From the NCBI RefSeq assembly GCF_031127835.1, contig NZ_JARXHX010000014.1:1-64000 (forward strand): a DNA stretch of 64,000 bases, in the 5' to 3' direction. Source of the DNA: Pelagicoccus sp. SDUM812002 (GTDB lineage: Bacteria > Verrucomicrobiota > Verrucomicrobiia > Opitutales > Opitutaceae). The first letter of the stretch is position 1, and each line of letters begins with the position of its first letter. Below are positions 45,897 through 54,613 of this stretch, in pieces. A program made the position numbers and the translations under genes. The notes under the pieces are model-generated. The model searched no databases, was not told the DNA's origin, and worked only from the letters and a program-made list of their open reading frames with translations.

Positions 45897-46595
45897 GTGT
45901 TTAAACAAGTGTGGAATCTTGTACGAGAATTGCTGGCAGGAAGCCCCGAAGTGCTTGCGCGCTGGCTTCAGCTGAGGGCTAAGTCATGTCTATGGATTTG
46001 TCTTTTCTCTGTGGTAATAGGAGCGGGTGCCTACGGGGCGACCATAGGATTGTGGAGGAGTCCAGGCCAAGCGTTGTTCGCAACGATGAAATTTCCGTTG
46101 GTGATCATTCTCACGTGCGGGGCAAATGTTGTATTGAATGGGATTCTGGCTCAGGTTTACGCCACGGGATTGAGTTTTCGACAGACGACTTTGGCGATAT
46201 TAATGAGTTTTGCGATCGCTTCGCTCGTGTTGGTTTCGCTTTCGCCACTTGCGCTTTTTTTGCTTTGGAACACACCACACTTAGCGACGGAGGGGGCGAG
46301 TACCGGGCATAGCATTACCTTGTTGGCCCATGTCCCGGTGATCGCTTTTGCGGGATGGGCCGGGACGTGGAGGTTGTATCGATTACTTGTACACATCGCT
46401 CCGAGCCGTGGCAGCGCTCGTTCGACGCTGTTCGCATGGCTCGCGGGGAACCTGCTGTTGGGAAGTCAGGTTTCGTGGATACTAAGACCGTTTATCGGCA
46501 ATCCGAATCTCCCCGTCCAGTTCCTGAGGGATAATCCGCTTTACGGTGGGTTTTACGAGCAGGTATGGCGGTCGCTGATGCAACTGCTGTCCTGA
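45897..46595 (+). CDS. Integral membrane protein of unknown function (first of a related pair)
   Basis: 232 aa from a GTG at 45897; no ATG in frame is better placed. About five to six hydrophobic segments are visible (for example LWICLFSVVIGAGAYGATIG, LVIILTCGANVVLNGILAQV, SFAIASLVLVSLSPLALFLL, ITLLAHVPVIAFAGWAGTW, LFAWLAGNLLLGSQVSW). The end WILRPFIGNPNLPVQFL parallels SLRPLVGTAETALP in the next gene, so the two are paralogues. Family is unknown to me; a Yip1/DUF-like multi-span protein is possible. The second gene starts within about 17 bp, so they are co-transcribed. Confidence 0.75.
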   Translation: MFKQVWNLVRELLAGSPEVLARWLQLRAKSCLWICLFSVVIGAGAYGATIGLWRSPGQALFATMKFPLVIILTCGANVVLNGILAQVYATGLSFRQTTLAILMSFAIASLVLVSLSPLALFLLWNTPHLATEGASTGHSITLLAHVPVIAFAGWAGTWRLYRLLVHIAPSRGSARSTLFAWLAGNLLLGSQVSWILRPFIGNPNLPVQFLRDNPLYGGFYEQVWRSLMQLLS

Positions 46596-46611
46596 TGTGT
46601 ATCCAATACTT

Positions 46612-47361
46612 ATGACAAAAGACAAAATGGAAAACGAAAACGATAATCTCTCAAACGAGGCGAAATTGATAGCCCCTGCCCGAGACCCTTACCTGGAGGA
46701 GCCTCTGGAAGGGAGTGGCTTGCTGGTGGCACTGGAGTCGCTGCTGAAGCGGCCCGGTCGCTTGATGCACGCGGTTCGAGGAGAATCGACGAAACGGGTG
46801 ATCGTGCCGTTGGGCGTAGTGGCGTGCCTTTGCTTGCTGTTTTACGGGTTCGTGGTGGGAGGACTATCCGGCGGGGGGCAATTGTGGCAGGCTCCCTCTA
46901 AGATTGTTCTGGGCACGCTGGCGAGCTCTCTGATTTGTTTGCCGAGCCTGTACGTCTTTCTGTGTATGGGTGGAGTGGATGCGCGTTTCCGAGAGGTGTT
47001 AGGGTCGCTGGTAGCGATGGTGGCTCTGTCTGCGGTGATGTTGATTGGATTGGCTCCGGTAGCCTGGGTGTTCTCGCAGTCGACCGACTCCGTTGCTCTG
47101 GCGAGCGTGATGCATCTGGGGTTCTGGGTGATCGCTACGGCAGTGGGGACGCGGCTGTTGGGACGTTTTCTAGGTAGGCCCGGTAGTACGGCTCGGCTTC
47201 GTGGCTGGATAGCCATCTACTTGCTGGTTTGCGTGCAGATGATGACTTCGCTGCGACCTCTCGTAGGAACAGCGGAGACTGCTTTACCGATGGAGAAACG
47301 GTTCTTCCTTCAACATTTCTTCGAAATGCTGGATGGGGATTTGGAAGGTGGAAGTAGGTGA
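46612..47361 (+). CDS. Integral membrane protein of unknown function (second of a related pair)
   Basis: 249 aa from the ATG at 46612; a GTG at 46597 would add five residues and an ATG at 46627 would remove five. A polar acidic N-terminus (ENENDNLSNEAKLIAPARDP) of about 60 residues precedes about six membrane segments (VVACLCLLFYGFVVGGLSGG, TLASSLICLPSLYVFLCMGG, SLVAMVALSAVMLIGLAPVA, VMHLGFWVIATAVGTRLLG, IAIYLLVCVQMMTSLRPLVG). It shares the LRPxxG end and overall layout with the protein encoded just before it. The pair may form a hetero-oligomer. A hybrid histidine kinase gene follows 191 bp later in the same direction; no functional link is proven. Confidence 0.75.
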   Translation: MTKDKMENENDNLSNEAKLIAPARDPYLEEPLEGSGLLVALESLLKRPGRLMHAVRGESTKRVIVPLGVVACLCLLFYGFVVGGLSGGGQLWQAPSKIVLGTLASSLICLPSLYVFLCMGGVDARFREVLGSLVAMVALSAVMLIGLAPVAWVFSQSTDSVALASVMHLGFWVIATAVGTRLLGRFLGRPGSTARLRGWIAIYLLVCVQMMTSLRPLVGTAETALPMEKRFFLQHFFEMLDGDLEGGSR

Positions 47362-47552
47362 GGGATTTGTTTGGGCGTCGAGGTAGAGTGAAATTCGGCC
47401 TGAAGAGGCAAAGCTGCGGCGGTTGGGTTTTTACTAGGGAGAAGATCTCAGACGGCGGAGGGGAGACTTCCTCATATTCTCTAGCGCGGTGAAAGTCCTA
47501 GGCGCTTCAGCCGATAATGAGCAGGCCGCTGAGCGGATTGCGATGACTAGAA

Positions 47553-49406
47553 ATGGAAGAAGATAACAAACTAAAGGAATTGGTACACCTTCGTCGAAAG
47601 GTTGTCGGGCTCGCTTTATTGTATTTGTCCTTTCTCTCTGCTCCCGTGTTTGTGGTGTCGGTCGTACACGCCTTCCAAAGCGGCGTGAATTGGTACTTCA
47701 TCATCCAGAGCTGCTGCTACGCGGGGCTGATTGGGGGGCTGCTGGCCAAGGATAAGGTGTGTAGTTTTCACTTGTCGCTCTTTGTGGTGGGGATCCTCGC
47801 GGTGGTGGGTCTGGCTGGGATTCTCGCTTGGGGGCCGGCTCCGAGTCGTTTGATTGTCGTATGTTTCGCGTGTTTGCTCGCTGCTATTTTCAATGGTACT
47901 GTGTCGTCGCTAGTTACAGTAGGCGTTTCCACTGCTTTGATGGTCGTTTCGGCTTGGTTGCATCCTTATGTTGGCGAGGTGCCGGGTGGGGATTCCATTT
48001 CTGACCACACTCCTGTCCAGTGGTTGGTGACTCTTACTTGTTTCGCTTTCTATACCTCAGCAGGTTCGTTGTTGGTGTCTTGGGTTATGAAGTCTTTGCA
48101 GTGCACTATTGTTGCGTTGAAGGATAACGAAAGCGGCTTGCGAAAGGCTAACGATCTTCTACAGGAGCAGGCGGTTGAGCTTGAGGAGCAGGCGGATTCG
48201 CTGATCGTGCAGCGGAATCTCGCCCAGAGCAGCGCCAGAGCCAAGGAACGTTTCCTCACTATTGTCAGTCATGAGTTGAAGACGCCATTGAACCCGATCG
48301 TGGGCTTTTTGAAGCTGATGGAGGATGACGCCTCGATCAACGCGGAAGCGCGGTCCCAAGTCTCGCTGATGAAGCGGTCGGCCGAGCACCTCCACCGTTT
48401 GGTGAGCAGGGTGGTCAATTACTCGGCGATCGATAGGAAAGAGATTTCTACGAACCCTAGGCGAGTTGAGTTGGGAGATTTGGCGAGGGATATTGCCTCT
48501 AGGCAAGGCCAGTCGGCGATCTATGGGGAACTCGAGTTTTCCTCCGACGCGGGAGCGTTGAGTACTGTTGCTGTAAAAGTGGACAAGCGACTTTTGCTCG
48601 ATGCTGTCGAGGAACTCGTGGCCAATGCGATCAAGTTCACCAACAAAGGAAGCGTTAAGGTCTCGTTTAGCTTGGAGTCGGTTCAAGACGATCCGTCAGA
48701 CGAATTTTTGCAGGTGGAGGTAGCTGATACCGGCTGCGGCATGTTGGAGGAGGAGCGGGAAAGACTCTTTGAAGGTTTCGTCCAGTCAGACGATACGAAG
48801 ACGAGGCAGTTTGAGGGGGTAGGGCTCGGTCTTGCTGTATGCGAATCGCTTGTCCACTTCTTGGGTGGCGAGATAACAGTGCGGAGCGAGCGCTGGGTCG
48901 GAAGTACCTTCATCGTCAAGGTGCCGTGCGTCCGCGCTGATACCGAGGTCGTGAGGAGTAAGGCATCCACGTCCGCTAGGTCTCGTTTTGAAGTTTCGCC
49001 AGACGTGCTGGTGGTTGAGGATGACTACGTGAACCAGCGAGTCGTGAGTTCTTTGTTAAAGAAGATGGGTGCCAGCGCTCGCTGCGTGGGCAATGGCGAG
49101 GAGGCATTGGAGGAACTCGTCAAGAATCGGTACGATTTGATACTCATGGACCTGAGTATGCAGATCATGGACGGTATCACTGCAACTTCGGAAATACGGA
49201 CGAGGCGCCTCGCAGACGGGACACCCATTGTGGCATTGACCGCGCACTCCTATGCTTCCGCCGAGGATGAGTGCGACAAAGTGGGTATGTCCGCTTTTCT
49301 CAATAAACCTGTGAAGTATGCGGAGCTTTTCGGAACGATTTACGATTTGACTAAGCAGCCTGATAATAGCCTTTCGCCGCATCTTGATTTACACGACGTA
49401 AACTGA
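47553..49406 (+). CDS. Hybrid sensor histidine kinase with receiver domain
   Basis: 617 aa. About six membrane segments fill residues 17-175 (LALLYLSFLSAPVFVVSVVH, LFVVGILAVVGLAGILAWGP and others), with no sizeable periplasmic domain. A coiled coil follows (LRKANDLLQEQAVELEEQAD, 190-215). The H-box FLTIVSHELKTPLNPIVGF has His240. The catalytic domain shows the N-box EELVANAIKFT, G1 DTGCGM and G2 GVGLGLAV. The receiver (about 485-605) has acid pair VVEDDYVNQ, phospho-acceptor Asp533 (LILMDLSMQIMDGI), Thr in IVALTAHSY and Lys in FLNKPVKY. It should sense something in or at the membrane and pass phosphate internally. No separate DNA-binding output gene is adjacent. Confidence 0.93.
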   Translation: MEEDNKLKELVHLRRKVVGLALLYLSFLSAPVFVVSVVHAFQSGVNWYFIIQSCCYAGLIGGLLAKDKVCSFHLSLFVVGILAVVGLAGILAWGPAPSRLIVVCFACLLAAIFNGTVSSLVTVGVSTALMVVSAWLHPYVGEVPGGDSISDHTPVQWLVTLTCFAFYTSAGSLLVSWVMKSLQCTIVALKDNESGLRKANDLLQEQAVELEEQADSLIVQRNLAQSSARAKERFLTIVSHELKTPLNPIVGFLKLMEDDASINAEARSQVSLMKRSAEHLHRLVSRVVNYSAIDRKEISTNPRRVELGDLARDIASRQGQSAIYGELEFSSDAGALSTVAVKVDKRLLLDAVEELVANAIKFTNKGSVKVSFSLESVQDDPSDEFLQVEVADTGCGMLEEERERLFEGFVQSDDTKTRQFEGVGLGLAVCESLVHFLGGEITVRSERWVGSTFIVKVPCVRADTEVVRSKASTSARSRFEVSPDVLVVEDDYVNQRVVSSLLKKMGASARCVGNGEEALEELVKNRYDLILMDLSMQIMDGITATSEIRTRRLADGTPIVALTAHSYASAEDECDKVGMSAFLNKPVKYAELFGTIYDLTKQPDNSLSPHLDLHDVN

Positions 49407-49585
49407 AGTCGGCGCGGGTGGGAGATCTCGTGTCGCCGAGTCAGATCGGTATTTTGAAAGGTTAGTCGGCTCGAGGAGCGGCGACTCACTGTGGTGGTTG
49501 GCTTCCGAGTCTTCAGGTTGCTACCACTGTGCTCGCGTAGCATCGGTTCAGGTTTGGCGAGGGTTGTGCTATGCATTGATTTTGT

Positions 49586-50398
49586 ATGAAAGTGGATCCA
49601 ATATTGCCTACTCAGCTGAATGCTCAATCGAAGGTGACTTCGAGCGAGGTAAACGCTCCAGCGGGCTCTTTCGAGTCGGTGCTGGAAGGTGTAGAGGGAG
49701 AGACGTCGGCCACTCGGGTGGCACGTTTTTCCGAGTTGCAGGAGTCGTTTTACGATTGGCGGAGTGAGCTCGATACGACTCATCCTTTGAATCTTCCGCG
49801 TTATGATCAGGTGATGGGGAGCTCGGATGCGTTTCTGGGGATCGTGGAGAAGGCGGTGATGGAGGATGGCTACTCGGATCCGCTGGCATTCGTACAGGGC
49901 CTGTCGGGTGTGGAGTTAGATACCCTGAAGGCGATGCATTCGACGGGGGATTTGAATCCGGCTACGATGACGGAGGAAGGGGCTTTGAACTTGATCTTGC
50001 CGTTCAACGAACGGCAGGACATCGACAACGATGGGTTCGTGGAAAAGGGGCATGGCGTGGGTTGGAGCTTTCCGCCGGTGAATGCTCCCCAGCACGTGCA
50101 TGATGCTTGGAAGGAGACGACTGAGGGAATGACAGCCGGCGAAAAGATGATGGCAGAAGCGGCGTTGTTACCGTCGATGCTGAGACGTGACAACGCTACG
50201 GGAGAGGTGACCCAGGTGGAGCGTTCCGAATCGAACAATCCGTATGCTCGGGCAGGTTTTTCCTACGTCGCCATTGTGCAGCAACGATTAGATAGCCTCG
50301 AAGCTTTCAAACATGATATGAGCTCGGAGCAGTACGATTTTAAGAAGGATTTTCTAACTCGGTTTCGCGGGCATCTTTCCGATGAGGGAACGAGTTAG
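49586..50398 (+). CDS. Hypothetical cytoplasmic protein, 270 aa
   Basis: It starts MKVDPILPTQLNAQSKVTSS, without a signal peptide or membrane segment. The N-terminal about 45 residues are Ser/Ala-rich and probably disordered; the rest is acidic and helical (LQESFYDWRSELDTTHPLNL, AFVQGLSGVELDTLKAMHST). INDDGF-like EF-hand character is seen in ERQDIDNDGFVEKGHGVGW, and NAPQHVHDAWKETTEGMTAG follows. The DxDxDG-like loop could bind calcium. I do not recognise a family; a secreted substrate or appendage-related protein lacking a classical signal is possible. It ends 43 bp before the convergent DUF1080 gene. Confidence 0.72.
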   Translation: MKVDPILPTQLNAQSKVTSSEVNAPAGSFESVLEGVEGETSATRVARFSELQESFYDWRSELDTTHPLNLPRYDQVMGSSDAFLGIVEKAVMEDGYSDPLAFVQGLSGVELDTLKAMHSTGDLNPATMTEEGALNLILPFNERQDIDNDGFVEKGHGVGWSFPPVNAPQHVHDAWKETTEGMTAGEKMMAEAALLPSMLRRDNATGEVTQVERSESNNPYARAGFSYVAIVQQRLDSLEAFKHDMSSEQYDFKKDFLTRFRGHLSDEGTS

Positions 50399-50441
50399 TC
50401 TTACACGGATACGAGGCTGAAGCTCCCCGCTTTGGAGTCTC

Positions 50442-51770
50442 CTACAATTTGCGGATCTGGACGTTGCGGTACCAAACTTTGTCCCCGTGGTCTTGCAGGT
50501 GGATCGCGCCGGACCCGCTGCCGAAGCCTTCGTGCTCGGCGTATTTGCTGGCGGAGAAGGCAGAGCGCCATTCCTCGCTGCCGATTTTGATATCAAGAAT
50601 CTTGGTACCGTTGAGCCAATGCTCGATGTGGTTGCCTTTGGCTACGATGCGGCCGCTGTTCCACTGGCCAACGGGCTTGATCGGCTTGTCGTCAGGCGCT
50701 GCGAAGAGGTCGTAAAGGGAACCGGACCGGTGGCTGGGGAGCTTGCCGTCGCTGTGCTTTTGGTCGTCTAGGATCTGGTATTCGAGGCCGAGGTTTCCCT
50801 GAGCGCGATATTTGACGCCACTGTTTCCGCCCTCGGAGATCTTCCAATCAAAGCGGAGTTCGAAGTCCTCGAATTCAGCTTTTGTATTGATGCCTCCAGG
50901 ACGAATGCCGCCGCGTTGGACGATGGCATTCTCGATTGTCCAGGCATCGCTTACGGGACCTCCGCCGGTTTTTGTCCAAGCAGAGAAGTCGCCGTTTTCG
51001 AACAGGTCAGTTAAGCTTCTTTTTTTTTTAGGCGCGAGTTCCTTGACCTTGACGTTCCGGAAGTGGACCTCGCCCTCTTTGCCGGAGTGAATCTGAAGGC
51101 CAAAGAAACCTTCGAAGTAGGTGTCGGTTTCGTAGTTCGCGGCTGGGATGCCGTTTACCCAGGTTTTGATGCTCTTACCGTCGGCTTTGATGGTGATGCG
51201 ATTCCACTCACCCTCCTTGAGAGCGGCGCGAGCTTCTTTATGGGCGTCGAGCCAGAGCGGGTAGAGCCAGCCTCCTGCGGCCTCGCCGTAGATCCCACCG
51301 GACCAGCCGCGATCGCTGTTTAGGCCTTCCATCTCAGCTTGGGGGCCGTAGACCCTGCCGTTTTCGTCCGCTTTGGTCCGACCTCTGAAGATAACGCCGC
51401 TATTGCTGTCGACGGCCCACTTGAGTTCGGCGGAGAAAATGAAGTCCGAATAGTCGTCGCGGTCCGTGGAGAGGAAAGTGTTTGGGGATCCGGGCACGCA
51501 GGTGCCTACAATGGCTTCGCCCTTCGGCTCGAAAGTACATGTGCCGCCTAGCGCTGTCCACCCGTCGAGGTCCTTGCCGTTGTAGAGGTCGACGAAACCT
51601 TTCTTAAGGTTTGGTTCCTTGTCGGTGTTTATGAGGGCATCCTCGGGCTCCACTTTGAGGGCATGAGTCTCGTAGCGGGCGATGTACTCCTGCTGGCTTT
51701 CCGAGACTTGGCCAGCGGTAGCGATTGAGATAATGGATACAGCTGCGGTAAGGATTAGGGATTTTTTCAT
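50442..51770 (-). CDS. Exported double-domain 3-keto-disaccharide hydrolase (DUF1080)
   Basis: 442 aa. A signal peptide (MKKSLILTAAVSIISIATAG) leads to two copies of the DUF1080 / 3-keto-disaccharide hydrolase concanavalin-like domain. The first (about 58-255) has GFVDLYNGKDLDGWTALGG, SDFIFSAELKWAVDSNSGVI and NRITIKADGKSIKTWVNG. The second (about 262-440) has LTDLFENGDFSAWTKTGGG, FELRFDWKISEGGNSGVKY and NHIEHWLNGTKILDI. Characterised members cleave glycosides after a Gfo/Idh-type enzyme has oxidised C3 of the sugar. A Gfo/Idh gene lies 31 bp upstream in the same direction, which supports a joint pathway, and a ROK repressor is divergent from both. Confidence 0.92.
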   Translation of the reverse strand: MKKSLILTAAVSIISIATAGQVSESQQEYIARYETHALKVEPEDALINTDKEPNLKKGFVDLYNGKDLDGWTALGGTCTFEPKGEAIVGTCVPGSPNTFLSTDRDDYSDFIFSAELKWAVDSNSGVIFRGRTKADENGRVYGPQAEMEGLNSDRGWSGGIYGEAAGGWLYPLWLDAHKEARAALKEGEWNRITIKADGKSIKTWVNGIPAANYETDTYFEGFFGLQIHSGKEGEVHFRNVKVKELAPKKKRSLTDLFENGDFSAWTKTGGGPVSDAWTIENAIVQRGGIRPGGINTKAEFEDFELRFDWKISEGGNSGVKYRAQGNLGLEYQILDDQKHSDGKLPSHRSGSLYDLFAAPDDKPIKPVGQWNSGRIVAKGNHIEHWLNGTKILDIKIGSEEWRSAFSASKYAEHEGFGSGSGAIHLQDHGDKVWYRNVQIRKL

Positions 51771-51801
51771 TTTCTATTCTGGGGGTGGAAGTGTTCTGAG
51801 T

Positions 51802-53217
51802 TTAAAGGGCGTAATATTGTTCCCAACCTTTTCGCGGAGCGGGATCGAGCAAAGCGTTGGCAAGCTTGTTGTTGGTGATCTTTTTCTTTGATCGGCTGAA
51901 CTTCAGGTTACCTCCGAGGCGTTGGGCGATGCAGCCGAGGTTGAATACTTGGGTAAGCGGCCCGCTGACGCTGAATGGCGAGCGAGCTTGCTCTTCGCCT
52001 TTGCAAGCTCTGAGAAAGTTCAGGTAATGGTTTGAGTTCTTTTGCGGGAAGCGAGGAAGGTCGCGTCGCATGTCCATGTATTTCTCGTAGGGAAGGATTT
52101 TGAGGTAGTCGGAGTGAGAGCCACCTTGGAATACGAGTTCTTTTGAATAAATGATTTTGCCCGGCTTGGTGATTTCGACGGGAGCGCGGGCGGTCTTGCC
52201 AGTAGCAGGGTCGGTCTCGAGCTTTCCGTACTCCGCTTCGACCTCGGGGATGTTCTCGGTGCCGTCGTACCAAGTGACATCGCATTTAGGCATTTTGTCC
52301 CGCTTGGGAAACGCGAATTTGATAGTCGATGCTTGAGGGAAGACGAACTCATTGGCGCCTTCGCGTTTGACGGCGGTGATTTTCGTGGGAAGTCCCAGGT
52401 CGAGGAATTCGTGACACGTATCCAAAATGTGGGGACCCCAATCTCCGAAGGCTCCGCTTCCGTAGTCGAACCAGCTGCGCCACTCCGCGGGGTGGAGCTT
52501 GTCGCTATGCGGGTGTTCGGGTGCATAGTCCATCCAGAGGTCCCAGTCCATGCCCTCGGGCACGGGTTGCTGTGGGTAGGCGGTGACATCTTTGCCCCAA
52601 CCGTGCCAGCGGCGCTTGTTGTTCATGTGGGCGGTGATGCGGGTAACGTCTTTGATGATCCCTGCGTCCTTCCATGCCTTGAACTGGAAATAGTTGGCGC
52701 CCGAGTGGCCTTGATTGCCCATTTGGGTGACGACTCCACTGCGCTCTGCGAGGTCCATGAGACGCTCGACTTGGCCGAAGGTGTGCGCGAGCGGCTTCTC
52801 GACAAAGACGTGCTTGCCCAGCGACATGGCCAGCATGGCTATGCTGAAGTGAGAATGGTCGGGAGTGGAGATGAGAACGGCGTCGATCTGGTCGGCCATC
52901 TCGTCGAAGAGCTTGCGGAAGTCGCTGAAGGTGCGGGCCTTGGGGAAGTTTGCTTGGACCTCGGCGGTATGCTGGCCGAGTAGGTCCACATCGCAGAGAG
53001 CGACGATTTCGCAAATCTCGTTTTGGGCGATATTTCGGGTGTTGGCGCCGCCTCGGTTGCCGATGCCGATGCAGGCCAGCCGTACTTTTTCGTTAGGAGT
53101 CCCCGCTCCCCAAAGCATTCGGGAAGGGAGAATTGCGAAAGCGCCAAATGCGGCGGATGCTTTCAGGAAGCGCCGACGGGAGACCTCGGTGCGGGGGACG
53201 TTTGGGGCGGGTATCAT
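51802..53217 (-). CDS. Tat-exported Gfo/Idh/MocA oxidoreductase, partner of DUF1080 hydrolase
   Basis: 471 aa from the ATG at 53217; a TTG at 53253 is less likely. The Tat leader is EVSRRRFLKASAAFGAFAIL. The NAD-binding start is VRLACIGIGNRGGANTRNIA. The catalytic lysine lies in HVFVEKPLAHTFGQ, with DHSHFSIAMLAMSLG before it. The large C-terminal domain has GAFGDWGPHILDTCHEFLDL, and MDWDLWMDYAPEHPHSDKLH typical of the long verrucomicrobial-planctomycete subfamily. It probably oxidises a sugar or glycoside C3-hydroxyl to a keto group in the periplasm, feeding the DUF1080 hydrolase encoded 31 bp downstream. It is divergent from a ROK repressor 72 bp away, which likely controls it. Confidence 0.93.
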   Translation of the reverse strand: MIPAPNVPRTEVSRRRFLKASAAFGAFAILPSRMLWGAGTPNEKVRLACIGIGNRGGANTRNIAQNEICEIVALCDVDLLGQHTAEVQANFPKARTFSDFRKLFDEMADQIDAVLISTPDHSHFSIAMLAMSLGKHVFVEKPLAHTFGQVERLMDLAERSGVVTQMGNQGHSGANYFQFKAWKDAGIIKDVTRITAHMNNKRRWHGWGKDVTAYPQQPVPEGMDWDLWMDYAPEHPHSDKLHPAEWRSWFDYGSGAFGDWGPHILDTCHEFLDLGLPTKITAVKREGANEFVFPQASTIKFAFPKRDKMPKCDVTWYDGTENIPEVEAEYGKLETDPATGKTARAPVEITKPGKIIYSKELVFQGGSHSDYLKILPYEKYMDMRRDLPRFPQKNSNHYLNFLRACKGEEQARSPFSVSGPLTQVFNLGCIAQRLGGNLKFSRSKKKITNNKLANALLDPAPRKGWEQYYAL

Positions 53218-53255
53218 GTTTCGGAACTTGAGCGCTTTGACGCTTGAAATCAATA

Positions 53256-53270
53256 GTTTATTAACTAAAC
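53256..53270. promoter_or_regulatory. Operator-like palindrome between the oxidoreductase and ROK genes
   Basis: GTTTA (53256-53260) and TAAAC (53266-53270) form an inverted repeat with a TTAAC centre, in an A+T-rich 72-bp gap between divergent genes. It recalls the GTTTGTTT-AAACAAAC operators of ROK-type XylR repressors. Binding by the adjacent ROK protein is inferred. Confidence 0.5.
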
Positions 53271-53289
53271 AAATTGATTATAAGAACGA

Positions 53290-54489
53290 ATGCAGACCAA
53301 ATACGATAGAGGTGATATCAGGCGTCTCAACGCGGTGAGCGCGCTGAAGCAGTTGCGCGAGCATGGCCCTTTGTCGCGTGCCCAGATCGCGGATAAGCTA
53401 GGTCTGACACGTGCGACGGTGTCGGCAATCGTGGCGGATTTGATCAGCGCCTCTCTCGTGAGCGAAAGCGAGTACGAAGAAGGCGGCGTGGGGCGCCGTG
53501 GTATGTTGCTCGACTTGAATCCCTCCTGTGGCTCCATGATCGCGGTGGAGCTCGACATCGATCGGGTAGTGGTGGTGTTAGCGAATCTCGGGATGAAGTT
53601 TTTGTGGCGGGGCGAGGCGAGTCTTTCGGCCCCCGTTTCAGCAGACGAAGGACTGCGTCGGGCCGGAGCTCTGGTGGAAAACGCGCTCCGTCGCGGGGAG
53701 GAGTTGGACTTGCCCTGTTTCGGTATCGGCGTCGCTTGGGCTGGACTCGTGAAGCGGGCGACCGGCGAGCTCGCTTACGGACCGATTTCCGGCTGGCAGA
53801 GCGTGCCTATCAAGGGAGATTGGGAAGCTCGATTCGGGACGCCGGTTTACGTAGAGAACGAAGCCCATGCGGGCGCAATCGCTGCCCATCACCTTGGAAT
53901 GCCGCGGGGTGTACGAGATTTGATTTACCTGAGCTTGGGTGTGGGCCTGAGTTCCGGAGTTTTTGTGGATGGCGGACTGCTACGGGGTAGCGAAGGGTAC
54001 GCCGGGCAGGTGGGGCATACGCCTTTCGTAGCCGAGGGCCACCTTTGCGGCTGTGGACGAAAAGGCTGTTGGGTGACCGAAATTGGAGCTTCTGGCGTTC
54101 TTCGGAAGCTGCGCGCGGAGGGAGTACATCTTCCGGATGCTGCGGATTCGAGTTTAGACTGGATTCCCGGCATTTGTGAAATGGCTCAAGCAGAAGACCC
54201 GCGTGTGCTCAGAGTTTTGGCTGAGGAAGCCAAGCAAATCGGGGAAGGGCTGGTCCAATTGGTTCAGGTTTTTAATCCTTCCCGCGTAGTGCTAGGGGGG
54301 CATCTGAGGGATATTTTGGCTTTATGCGAAGATCAGATCCGAGAAACCCTAGAGCAAAGGGTTTTGTATCCAATGGGTAAGGACGTGACGGTGATTGTGA
54401 GCGCCTCGCCGGAAGACCAGCTCAAGGGTTGCCTTGCAACTGTCTTCGAGGCGGTGATGTCGAATCCCATGCCAGCCTCGGCAAGGTAG
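53290..54489 (+). CDS. ROK-family transcriptional repressor (NagC/XylR type)
   Basis: 399 aa. The N-terminal winged helix-turn-helix is AVSALKQLREHGPLSRAQIA then LGLTRATVSAIVADLISASL. The ROK fold follows (about 85-395). The zinc site HLCGCGRKGCWVTEIG is conserved. The kinase motif DxGxT is not present at the start of the fold (IAVELDIDRVVVVLANLG), so it is a regulator rather than a sugar kinase. The effector-site stretch reads GYAGQVGHTPF, with Gln where sugar kinases have Glu, which may change ligand binding. It is divergent from the Gfo/Idh + DUF1080 operon and is likely its sugar-responsive repressor. Confidence 0.92.
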   Translation: MQTKYDRGDIRRLNAVSALKQLREHGPLSRAQIADKLGLTRATVSAIVADLISASLVSESEYEEGGVGRRGMLLDLNPSCGSMIAVELDIDRVVVVLANLGMKFLWRGEASLSAPVSADEGLRRAGALVENALRRGEELDLPCFGIGVAWAGLVKRATGELAYGPISGWQSVPIKGDWEARFGTPVYVENEAHAGAIAAHHLGMPRGVRDLIYLSLGVGLSSGVFVDGGLLRGSEGYAGQVGHTPFVAEGHLCGCGRKGCWVTEIGASGVLRKLRAEGVHLPDAADSSLDWIPGICEMAQAEDPRVLRVLAEEAKQIGEGLVQLVQVFNPSRVVLGGHLRDILALCEDQIRETLEQRVLYPMGKDVTVIVSASPEDQLKGCLATVFEAVMSNPMPASAR

Positions 54490-54613
54490 TCAACTTCGCT
54501 TCGCGGCATGAGTGCTTTGCTCGGGGGTGGGCCCTTGGAGGTGCGGGCTCGTTGAGTCGAAACCACCTGAAGGAAAGGAAGTGGAAGCCCTAATCTCGGG
54601 AGAGGAGGACTTT

